Assembly: GCA_021802225.1 (NCBI GenBank)
Contig: JAKAAS010000017.1
Location: forward strand, 1 to 11,958
DNA: 11,958 nucleotides
Origin: Bacillota bacterium
GTDB lineage: Bacteria > Bacillota_E > Sulfobacillia > Sulfobacillales > Sulfobacillaceae
Direction of reading: 5' to 3'
Part shown: positions 1 to 5,873 of the stretch, in pieces
Layout: each line of letters opens with the position of its first letter
Numbering within the stretch: the first letter of the stretch is position 1
Translations under genes and position numbers: made by a program
The notes under the pieces: generated by a model
The model's database searches: none
The model's input: only the letters and a program-made list of their open reading frames with translations
Told to the model about the DNA's origin: nothing

Positions 1-1061
1 CTGTATTTGCGCTCCCAATCAAGGGGGTCGTCGCCGATAATATTTTTGAAACGTTCGGTGCCTTTGAGCTCCGCGCTTTCATCGAGGTCAGGGGTGGCAA
101 ATACAAGAGAATCCGGTCGTGCGCCACTCAGTCCAAATTGATTTTGGTCATCGTAGCCGGAGAGCGACACACTTTGCATTAGCGAACCGAGAATGTGTTG
201 CCACAAGCGGATCCACGTGCCCTTTCCGTTTTGGCGGGGGCCAATCAGCAGAAGCGCTTTCTGCCACTCCGCCCCACGAATCCACGGGGCGAGGGCTACC
301 GCACTGCGCACCAGCAGGGCATTTCTTTTCAGCTTGGCCTCCTCATCGGTCCCAAAGAGATTTTGGAAGTGGAGGGCCCAGAACACCTTGGCATCCATCG
401 GAATGTCCGGCTGCCAGTCATACGGGATTTGCCAGGTCGCACGGTCGGCGGTGGTCAGTGGATGGAGAGTCAGTGTGTCGAGATCCAATACACCGTTACG
501 GAAGGGGATGCCGTGATGAAGGTTCCAATGTGCGCGGTCCCATTGAATCCAATCCTCACCGGAAGGGCGAGGAACGGAACCGTGGGCCAATGATGCCATG
601 GTGTCGGTACGGCGCGTGGTAGTTTTTTCCACATGGCATCCGGCGTTACGAAGGTGATTGCTGAGGTCTTTGATCAGGGTTTCAGTGGGAGAAATCACAG
701 GGGTAAAGAGCGGATTGCCGCGGTCTTTGAGTGCGTAGAGGTCGCCGTGGAAGTAACCCATTTCGGTTTTGCTGGCGAGGCTGTCGGCCCACTCAGAAGC
801 GTCTTTCGCGCGGGGTGGGGACTCGGTATCCACGGCAGGCCGTATCCAATCCTCCATGTGGTAGTAGCCAGCCCATTTCACCCATTCGGGGGTCCAGAGG
901 GCGGGTTCCGGCGTGATGTCTGCTTGCGTGTCTCCGCGCAGAGCCTCAATCACGCGGTCCTCCATGGTCATTTCTGGGTCAAACCCAGCCCGTACGACAC
1001 GGAGTTTGCTGGTACGTTTTTGAGATTTACCTGGTTGCCCAGGCGGGTTTTGTGGTATCAT
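1..1061 (-). CDS. P4/D5-family primase-helicase, partial (C-terminal part beyond window)
   Basis: Replication protein of a mobile element: an SF3-type helicase of the phage/plasmid primase P4 family, which unwinds DNA at the element's origin. The minus-strand frame is open for 353 codons to the left edge, so the C-terminal end is missing. Visible features are the family pre-helicase motif FRNGVLDL (residues 188-194), a PYDWQPD segment (213-219), Walker A GPRQNGKGT (274-282), a Walker B-like DLDES (325-329), and FKNIIGDDPLDWERKY (338-353), typical of this family's sensor region. The first roughly 180 residues show no motif I recognise and no clear primase catalytic motif. The ATG start at 1061 is preceded by a near-perfect AAGGAGG about 10 nt away, which settles the start. 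It is transcribed away from the tRNA-Pro gene's upstream side, inside what looks like an integrated element. It could belong to a phage, a satellite or an integrative plasmid; the window does not decide. Confidence 0.85.
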   Translation of the reverse strand, partial: MIPQNPPGQPGKSQKRTSKLRVVRAGFDPEMTMEDRVIEALRGDTQADITPEPALWTPEWVKWAGYYHMEDWIRPAVDTESPPRAKDASEWADSLASKTEMGYFHGDLYALKDRGNPLFTPVISPTETLIKDLSNHLRNAGCHVEKTTTRRTDTMASLAHGSVPRPSGEDWIQWDRAHWNLHHGIPFRNGVLDLDTLTLHPLTTADRATWQIPYDWQPDIPMDAKVFWALHFQNLFGTDEEAKLKRNALLVRSAVALAPWIRGAEWQKALLLIGPRQNGKGTWIRLWQHILGSLMQSVSLSGYDDQNQFGLSGARPDSLVFATPDLDESAELKGTERFKNIIGDDPLDWERKY

Positions 1062-1082
1062 TATAGATGATCCTCCTTATTG
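1062..1082 (-). promoter_or_regulatory. Strong ribosome-binding site of the primase gene
   Basis: The minus strand reads ATAAGGAGGATCATC just before the ATG at 1061. This is a full match to the anti-Shine-Dalgarno core with about 10 nt spacing, and it fixes the start of the partial primase-helicase. Confidence 0.8.
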
Positions 1083-1160
1083 TCGTGAAATAAGGTGGTG
1101 GGTTGAGGGTGTGGGGTGCTATCTGGGGAGATAGCGCCTTTCCTTTTGCGCTTGTCGCGC

Positions 1161-1271
1161 TCAGGACCCGTGGCCCATCCATCGGTAATAAATTGTCAAA
1201 GGTCGGGGAGAAGCAATCCCTTGTCGCTCGAAATAACGAATCCATTCATCAGTGTGTGTAACAATTTCCAT
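1161..1271 (-). CDS. Possible small ORF, 36 aa, unknown function
   Basis: A 36-codon minus-strand ORF begins MEIVTHTDEWIRYFERQG and ends RWMGHGS. It has a Shine-Dalgarno-like GGGGAG about 9 nt before the ATG. Its composition (aromatic and charged residues, an amphipathic DEWIRYFERQ stretch) is protein-like. It lies 100 nt upstream of the primase in the same orientation, where phage and satellite elements often carry small regulatory proteins. A 28-codon ORF (1271-1357, minus) ends in a TAATG overlap with this start, which would suit translational coupling, but that upstream ORF has no visible ribosome-binding site. I recognise no family. The ORF may be real, a leader peptide, or chance. Confidence 0.3.
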   Translation of the reverse strand: MEIVTHTDEWIRYFERQGIASPRPLTIYYRWMGHGS

Positions 1272-1328
1272 TATACACAACTCCCCGGACTAACGTCTTT
1301 CTTATTTAGCGCGAATAGCACTCTCATC

Positions 1329-1360
1329 CTCGCCCATACGTCATTATGCTCACCCATACG
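1329..1360. repeat. Pair of 12-bp direct repeats, 20-bp period
   Basis: CTCGCCCATACG (1329-1340) and CTCACCCATACG (1349-1360) differ at one base and start 20 bp apart, about two helical turns, so they lie on the same face of DNA. They sit 58 to 89 bp upstream of the 36-aa ORF start on the minus strand, a plausible position for an operator or a two-copy iteron. The function is inferred from position only. Confidence 0.5.
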
Positions 1361-1386
1361 GTATAGTTTAGGGTTTTGGCCATCCG

Positions 1387-1487
1387 CAAAATATTTTTAA
1401 CCGCCGTCTCCGCTCTCGTTTTGAGAGGGTGACCCCGGTGTGTCTGATACCTATAGGATTTCCACAAAATTATTTTTAACCGACCGT
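1387..1487. repeat. Two copies of a 22-bp AT-rich direct repeat
   Basis: CAAAATATTTTTAACCGCCGTC (split here as CAAAATATTTT and TAACCGCCGTC) at 1387-1408 recurs at about 1465-1487 as CAAAATTATTTTT then AACCGACCGTC. The two copies differ by two single-base insertions and lie about 79 bp apart. The AT-rich core flanked by a CCGTC tail looks like a protein-binding site. Candidates are a replication-initiator site or an integrase or excisionase arm site of the neighbouring element. Confidence 0.55.
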
Positions 1488-1570
1488 CATATCTTCATCT
1501 CCCTTCTGCAAATTCTCTTAAAAATGTGTCGCTCCTGTACGTTCTGATGTACTCTCTTACACTTGTGTTA

Positions 1571-1617
1571 CGTATCTTCTGCGGCCTGTCTGCGTATCTT
1601 TGCGGTTTCTGCGGCCT
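1571..1617. repeat. Interleaved short direct repeats near the tRNA 3' end
   Basis: CGTATCTT occurs at 1571-1578 and 1593-1600. TTCTGCGGCCT occurs at 1577-1587 and 1607-1617, a 30-bp step. A further TTTGCGG lies at 1599-1605. The cluster is 52 to 98 bp from the 3' end of tRNA-Pro, the distance at which integrase arm-type sites often lie. That role is inference. Confidence 0.45.
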
Positions 1618-1661
1618 AGCGGGCTGGCCGTTTAAAACCCTGAAACCCTTGCCCTGTCTAA

Positions 1662-1700
1662 AATTTTGTGGTCGGAGAGACAGGATTTGAACCTGCGACC
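1662..1700. other. Putative attachment-site region at the 3' end of tRNA-Pro
   Basis: The DNA carrying the primase abuts the 3' end of the tRNA gene, the usual target of tyrosine integrases that use the T-arm and CCA end as the crossover core. In support, phage/satellite-type replication genes lie on the 3' side of the tRNA and chromosomal metabolism genes lie on its 5' side. The second copy of the core and the integrase gene would be outside this window, so the site is proposed, not shown. Confidence 0.4.
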
Positions 1701-1745
1701 TCCTGCTCCCGAAGCAGGCGCGCTACCAAGCTGCGCTACTCCCCG
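1669..1745 (-). tRNA. tRNA-Pro (anticodon CGG)
   Basis: A complete 77-nt tRNA on the minus strand with encoded CCA. The acceptor stem CGGGGAG pairs with CTCTCCG (one G-T wobble), followed by discriminator A and CCA. The anticodon arm is CCTGC-TTCGGGA-GCAGG, which places anticodon CGG and so reads CCG proline codons. The T arm CAGG-TTCAAAT-CCTG carries the conserved TTCAAAT loop. The D arm GCGC-AGCTTGGTA-GCGC is also normal. A near-consensus promoter lies upstream. Its 3' end faces the mobile-element side. Confidence 0.96.
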
Positions 1746-1758
1746 ACGCCCGTAATGC

Positions 1759-1788
1759 ATTTTACCCTTTTGTGATGTAACCTGTCAA
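1759..1788 (-). promoter_or_regulatory. Sigma-A promoter of tRNA-Pro
   Basis: On the minus strand, TTGACA (1788-1783) and TAAAAT (1764-1759) are separated by 18 bp. The -35 box is perfect and the -10 box is 5/6. The predicted transcript start is a few bases before the tRNA 5' end at 1745. Confidence 0.75.
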
Positions 1789-1821
1789 TATGGGCGTGAC
1801 CTGTGGATGGTTGGGAGATAA

Positions 1822-1850
1822 TGGCCAAAACTGGCAGGGATAGCTACAAT
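1822..1850 (+). promoter_or_regulatory. Candidate promoter of the dTDP-sugar operon
   Basis: TGGCCA (1822-1827), a 17-bp spacer and TACAAT (1845-1850) lie 35 bp before the rfbA-type start. The -35 box is weak (4/6) and the -10 box is 5/6. It is the best candidate in the short gap between the divergent tRNA promoter and the first gene. Confidence 0.45.
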
Positions 1851-1885
1851 ATTTTTGTCAAAGACAATGATAAGGGAGTCACTTG

Positions 1886-2953
1886 ATGACATTGAAGGGA
1901 TTGCTCCTTGCGGGAGGCACGGGAAGCCGCCTCCGTCCTTTAACATATACTGGGGCGAAGCAGTTGATCCCAGTGGCTAATCGCCCTATTTTATTTTATG
2001 CGGTGGACGCTATGGTGGAAGCGGGAATTGAGGATATTGGCGTCATCACCGGGGAGACGGGAGAAGAGATCCGGGCCAAGCTCGGAAGCGGCGACGCATT
2101 TGGCTGCCGATTTACCTACATTCCGCAACCCGCCCCACTGGGGCTGGCGCACGCCGTCAAAATCGCGGGAACGTATTTGGGCCAGGACCCATTTTTGATG
2201 TTTTTGGGAGACAATTTGCTGCGCAGCGGATTGAAACCCCTGGTGGACCGATTTGCCAGCGGGCAGTATGCAGCGTCCATTCTCTTGACAGAGGTGGACG
2301 ATCCCCGTCAGTTTGGGGTAGCTGTGGTGGAGGGCGGCCGGGTAGTCAGGCTGGTGGAGAAACCAGCAGATCCGCCGTCGCACTGGGCTTTGGTGGGGGC
2401 GTACTGTTTTGGGCCGGAAATTCACGAGGTCGTGGCCACTTTGCAACCCTCTGGAAGGGGCGAATATGAAATCACGGACGCTATCCAGACGCTGATTGAC
2501 CGTGAGCGCATCGTAGATGCGACTTTTGTGCAGGGATGGTGGAAGGATACAGGACGGCCCCAAGACGTGATTGAAGCCAACCGCCTCATGCTGGAGGATG
2601 TCCCAATGAGCATGCAAGGTACGGTGGACCAAGCTAGCGAGATTGTTGGGAGGGTGCAGTTGGGAAGAGGCTCCCGTGTTGAGCACAGCACTATCCGGGG
2701 CCCAGTCGTTATTGGCGAGAATGTCCATATCCTCCACAGCTACATCGGGCCCTATACAGCCATCGGAGATGGCGTCATCATTGAGGAAACGGAACTGGAG
2801 AATAGTGTGGTCCTGCCTGAGAGCCGGATTAGCAAGGTGCCGGAGCGCATTGACCAGTCCCTCATTGGGCGTGGCGCCGTCGTGCAGGGTGGCCATAAGC
2901 GTCCCCGCGCGGTGCGCCTGGTATTGGGTGACCAGAGCCGGGTAGATTTATAA
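1886..2953 (+). CDS. rfbA: Glucose-1-phosphate thymidylyltransferase, long form (RmlA/StrD type)
   Basis: A cytoplasmic nucleotidyltransferase that makes dTDP-glucose from dTTP and glucose-1-phosphate, the first step of dTDP-deoxysugar synthesis. At 355 aa it is the long form, with a catalytic domain followed by a left-handed beta-helix. Visible features are the nucleotide-binding signature AGGTGSRLRPLT (residues 9-20) with K25, the metal-binding LGDN (107-110), EKP (158-160), GEYEITDAI (192-200) and WKDTGRP (219-225). Hexapeptide-like repeats such as VVIGENVHI and TAIGDGVII fill about 254-312. I chose ATG at 1886, because AAGGGAG at 1872-1878 is 7 nt upstream. A TTG three bases earlier is also in frame but too close. 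It is the first gene of a plus-strand run. The long form is common in antibiotic and surface-sugar clusters, so the final sugar need not be rhamnose. Confidence 0.93.
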   Translation: MTLKGLLLAGGTGSRLRPLTYTGAKQLIPVANRPILFYAVDAMVEAGIEDIGVITGETGEEIRAKLGSGDAFGCRFTYIPQPAPLGLAHAVKIAGTYLGQDPFLMFLGDNLLRSGLKPLVDRFASGQYAASILLTEVDDPRQFGVAVVEGGRVVRLVEKPADPPSHWALVGAYCFGPEIHEVVATLQPSGRGEYEITDAIQTLIDRERIVDATFVQGWWKDTGRPQDVIEANRLMLEDVPMSMQGTVDQASEIVGRVQLGRGSRVEHSTIRGPVVIGENVHILHSYIGPYTAIGDGVIIEETELENSVVLPESRISKVPERIDQSLIGRGAVVQGGHKRPRAVRLVLGDQSRVDL

Positions 2954-2972
2954 GAGGGGAAGGAATTGGAGA

Positions 2973-3443
2973 ATGAGTGAGTTCGGAGCCATTGACGGCG
3001 TAGTGGTCAAGAAACTGGTAAGGCATCCAGATGACCGGGGGTTTTTTCAAGAAATTTTGCGTGATGATGATCAGCTTTTGCGAAACTTCGGGCAGGCCTC
3101 GCTGTCTATGAGCTACCCTGGCGTGATTAAGGCATTCCATTATCATGAGCGGCAGGATGACCTGTGGTTTTTTCCCGTGGGTTCCGCCCAGGTCGTCCTC
3201 TATGACCAGCGCCGCAACTCGCCGACCTACCAGGTGACGCAGGTGCTTTATCCCAGTGAAATGAATCCCATCCTGATTGTCATCCCAGTGGGAGTGGTTC
3301 ACGGATACCGGGTACTCGGCAATACCCCGGCGATGATTGTGTATTTCACCACCGAGTCGTACCGGCCAGCAGACCCGGATGAAAAGCGCCTGGCTTGGAA
3401 TGATCCGGACATTGACTTTGACTGGCGGACCCAGAACCGATAA
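2973..3443 (+). CDS. rfbC: dTDP-4-dehydrorhamnose 3,5-epimerase family protein (RmlC-like)
   Basis: A 156-aa cupin-fold protein, probably acting on the dTDP-4-keto-6-deoxyglucose made by its neighbours. RmlC enzymes epimerise C3 and C5. Matching motifs are DDRGFFQE (20-27), GVIKAFHYH (50-58) with H56 in the catalytic-base position, FPVGSAQVVLYDQR (67-80), IPVGVVHGY (104-112), and TTESY followed by WNDPDIDFDW (126-151). It is shorter than classical RmlC (about 180-190 aa). It has KAFHYHERQDD where the classical enzyme has RGLHYQ, so it belongs to a compact subgroup and may be only a 3- or 5-epimerase. The ribosome-binding site GGGGAAGGA precedes the ATG by about 9 nt. It starts 19 bp after the thymidylyltransferase and ends 13 bp before rfbB, which fits one operon. 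Confidence 0.85.
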   Translation: MSEFGAIDGVVVKKLVRHPDDRGFFQEILRDDDQLLRNFGQASLSMSYPGVIKAFHYHERQDDLWFFPVGSAQVVLYDQRRNSPTYQVTQVLYPSEMNPILIVIPVGVVHGYRVLGNTPAMIVYFTTESYRPADPDEKRLAWNDPDIDFDWRTQNR

Positions 3444-3456
3444 GGAGAGACGATAC

Positions 3457-4479
3457 GTGAGAATCATGGTGACGGGGGGCCTGGGGTTTATTGGGTCCCA
3501 AATGGTCCGCTGGATTTTAGAGCAGGTGCCGGATGTGGACATTCTGAATGTGGATGCGCTGACTTATGCGGGCAATCCCGCCAACGTGGAGGAATATGCG
3601 AATGATGCCCGCTACCGGTGGGTGCAGGCTTCCATTGCCGACAGACCGCAGTTGGAACCGTGGTTTGCAGACCAGGCGGTGGATGCGGTGATTAATTTTG
3701 CGGCGGAGTCGCATGTCGACCGCAGCATTCAGTCCGGGGCGCCTTTTGTGGTGACCAATGTGGTGGGAACCCAGGTTTTATTAGAGCTGGCTCGCCAGTA
3801 CCGCGTGCCGAGGTTCCTGCACGTGTCTACAGACGAGGTCTACGGCAGCTTAGGCCCCACGGGGCAATTTCGGGAAACCTCGCCTCTTGAGCCAAACAGC
3901 CCTTACGCGGCCAGCAAGGCGGCCGCCGACATGGTCGTGCTCGCCGCTTCTCGGACTTACCAGCAAGATGTCGTCATTACGCGCTGCTCCAACAATTACG
4001 GGCCATACCAGTTTCCTGAAAAGCTTATTCCGCTGTTTGTGACCAACGGCCTGGAAGGGAGGCCATGGCCGTTATATGGGGATGGGCGCAATGTGCGCGA
4101 CTGGCTGCATGTCTCGGATCACGTCCGGGCCATTTGGGATGTGCTCACCCGCGGTAAGAGCGGCCAGATCTACAATATTGGCGGACATACGGAAAAATCG
4201 AATTGGGAGATCGCGGAAGACTTGCGGGATATTCTGGGATTGCCAGAGTCCGTGGTGACTATGGTCAGCGACCGGTTGGGACATGACCGGCGGTACGCCA
4301 TGGATGCGCAGAAAATCACCAAGGAACTCGGGTGGGAGCCCCGCATTCCCTGGCAGCAGGGCATCCGGGACACCGTAGCCTGGTATCAAAACCACGAGGA
4401 TTGGTGGCGCCCGGTTAAGAGTGGAGTCTACCGGGAGTATTACCGTCAGCAATACGGGGAGGGGAACCCCGATTCATGA
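3457..4479 (+). CDS. rfbB: dTDP-glucose 4,6-dehydratase
   Basis: An extended short-chain dehydrogenase that turns dTDP-glucose into dTDP-4-keto-6-deoxyglucose using bound NAD+. The product is 340 aa. It shows the Rossmann motif GGLGFIG (7-13), FAAESHVDRS (81-90), the catalytic STDEVYG (124-130; T125, D126, E127), YxxxK (Y150, K154) and NNYGPYQFPEKLIP. These distinguish it from UDP-galactose epimerases. GTG at 3457 is chosen as start because AAGGAGAG lies 7 nt upstream and it leaves the Rossmann motif at the usual N-terminal position. An in-frame ATG at 3337 would overlap the epimerase gene by over 100 bp and add a non-homologous leader. The TGA stop overlaps the next gene's ATG (ATGA), indicating translational coupling with the murT-like gene. 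Confidence 0.95.
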   Translation: MRIMVTGGLGFIGSQMVRWILEQVPDVDILNVDALTYAGNPANVEEYANDARYRWVQASIADRPQLEPWFADQAVDAVINFAAESHVDRSIQSGAPFVVTNVVGTQVLLELARQYRVPRFLHVSTDEVYGSLGPTGQFRETSPLEPNSPYAASKAAADMVVLAASRTYQQDVVITRCSNNYGPYQFPEKLIPLFVTNGLEGRPWPLYGDGRNVRDWLHVSDHVRAIWDVLTRGKSGQIYNIGGHTEKSNWEIAEDLRDILGLPESVVTMVSDRLGHDRRYAMDAQKITKELGWEPRIPWQQGIRDTVAWYQNHEDWWRPVKSGVYREYYRQQYGEGNPDS

Positions 4480-5859
4480 GATTTGCACTGGCGGTATGGC
4501 TGGGGCGTATGGCGGGATGGGTAAGCCGCTTGACCGGGAGAGGGGGCAGCTCGCTTCCGGGGCTGGTGGCGCGGCGCATTGACCCGCAGGTCTTTATCCG
4601 GTTGAGCGCTCACCTGCCGCAAGGAGTGATCCTCTTAACCGGCACAAATGGCAAGACCACGACGGCGGCAGTGGCGAGCCACCTTTTGCGCGCGAGTGGA
4701 CTCAAGGTGATTCACAACCGGACAGGCGCCAATTTGATCCTGGGTCTTACGGCGACATTGCTGCAGGCGAGCCACTTTCGCCTGATGCCCCATGGCGATC
4801 TGGCCTTGCTGGAGACGGACGAGGCCACAATGCCCAAAGCGTCTCAGGAAAGCCGCCCGCGGGCAATTGTCGTCACGAACTTTTTTCGGGACCAGCTCGA
4901 CCGTTATGGGGAACTGTCCACCACCGTGAATTTTGTTCGCCGCGGCATTGAGTCGCTGGCAGACCAGGGCTGGCTAATTTTAAATGCGGATGACCCGCAA
5001 GTGGCATATTTGGGCGAGAATCACCCGCGGGTGTTCTACTATGGCGCGGACCTGTCCGCTTACGCGAGCAGCCCGGGAGGGTACGATGTGGCTGATGCGC
5101 GGTTCTGCCCGCGGTGCGCCAGCCCTTTGCACTACCGGCGCCAGTACTATGCCCACATCGGAGACTATGAATGTCCGCAATGCCATTTTCGGCGACCCGT
5201 GCCGGATTTGCTTCTGGTGGATTGGCAAGGGGGGGGCGTCCTACCCTTTGCGGATAGATTTTAGGGGCGAGCAGTTTACCGTGCCCAACCGCCTTCCCGG
5301 CCTTTACAATGCGTATAACGTGATGGCTGCCATCAGTCTCGCCTTGTTGTATGATGTGACGCTCGCAGAAATCAGTGAGGGACTGGAAGAATTTCGGCCA
5401 GCGTTTGGCCGGATGGAGGCTGTCAGCATTCAGGACCGTCTCGTGTGGATGGCGCTCGTGAAAAATCCGGTGGGATTCAATCAAGTGCTGGAGACGATTC
5501 AACAAGACCCCCATCCCGACAAAAACATGCTGCTGATTATCAATGACCATTATGCCGACGGCCAGGACGTCTCATGGCTGTGGGACGTAGACTTTGAGAC
5601 GTGGCTCAAATCCCATCCAGCCGGCAAATTCTGGGCCAGTGGGATACGGGCGCAGGATATGGCGCTGCGCCTTCAGTATGCTGGCGTGGATCCGGACAGC
5701 ATCACGGTGATCGAGAAGCCTTCCGATGCATTGGATGATTTGCTGACCAAGACCGGTGCGGGACAGGTGACCTACATCACCCCGACCTACACCGCACTGT
5801 TGGAGGTGCGCCAGTATCTCACTGCGAAGGGATACACCAAACATTTTCGGGAAGGTTAG
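4476..5859 (+). CDS. murT: MurT-like lipid II isoglutaminyl synthase subunit, interrupted by a frameshift at a G8 run
   Basis: A Mur-ligase-fold protein resembling MurT, which with the glutaminase GatD amidates the D-glutamate of lipid II. The first frame (4476-5264) shows SLPGLVARRIDP (26-37), P-loop TGTNGKTT (55-62), NRTGANL (81-87), and a Cys4 zinc ribbon CPRC (211-214) with CPQC (233-236), a MurT hallmark. The C-terminal DUF1727-like domain, with NDHYADGQDVSWLWD, is in the +1 frame and runs to 5859. The frames join at eight G (5229-5236). Removing one G gives a continuous protein of 460 aa, a normal MurT length, reading VDWQGGASYPLRIDF across the join. Without correction, translation stops at 5264 (262 aa) and lacks the C-terminal domain. 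The start overlaps rfbB by 4 bp. Sequencing error, a real frameshift mutation and slippage are all possible. No gatD follows. Confidence 0.88.
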
Positions 5860-5873
5860 GAGGGCGGTTCAAA

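Larger units (their letters stand above)
1272..1668. other. AT-richer non-coding stretch between tRNA-Pro and the element's genes
   Basis: About 400 bases without a convincing gene, lower in G+C than the flanking coding DNA. It holds three groups of short direct repeats (annotated separately), a small perfect CTCTC/GAGAG hairpin with a GTTTT loop (1413-1427), and CCACAAAATT at 1462-1471. That last sequence is repeated inverted at 1662-1671, across the CCA end of the tRNA. Placed between a tRNA gene and a replication helicase, it could carry an integrase attachment region, an origin, or the promoter and operators of the replication gene. I saw no clear sigma-A promoter for the minus strand here. 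Confidence 0.5.

Noticed and set aside
119..1070. Several plus-strand ORFs of 61-167 codons
   Set aside because: They are shadows of the minus-strand primase-helicase, which has clear Walker motifs and a strong ribosome-binding site; the plus-strand products show no family features.
1027..1245. 72-codon minus-strand ORF overlapping the primase start
   Set aside because: It has no ribosome-binding site and runs 35 bp into the primase gene in another frame; the 36-aa ORF in the same area has better start signals.
1329..1617. CRISPR array
   Set aside because: The repeats are short, come in unrelated pairs with unequal spacing, and no cas gene is nearby.
1991..2896. 301-codon minus-strand ORF
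   Set aside because: Although long, it lies entirely opposite the thymidylyltransferase, which carries all expected motifs; its product has no recognisable domain.
3337..3456. Upstream ATG extension of rfbB
   Set aside because: It would overlap the epimerase gene by over 100 bp and add a leader before the Rossmann motif; GTG 3457 has a good ribosome-binding site.
2862..3542. 226-codon minus-strand ORF
   Set aside because: Antisense shadow spanning three real plus-strand genes, with no motif.
4873..5550. 225-codon minus-strand ORF across the murT frameshift
   Set aside because: Shadow of murT; both plus-strand halves match MurT while this product matches nothing I recognise.
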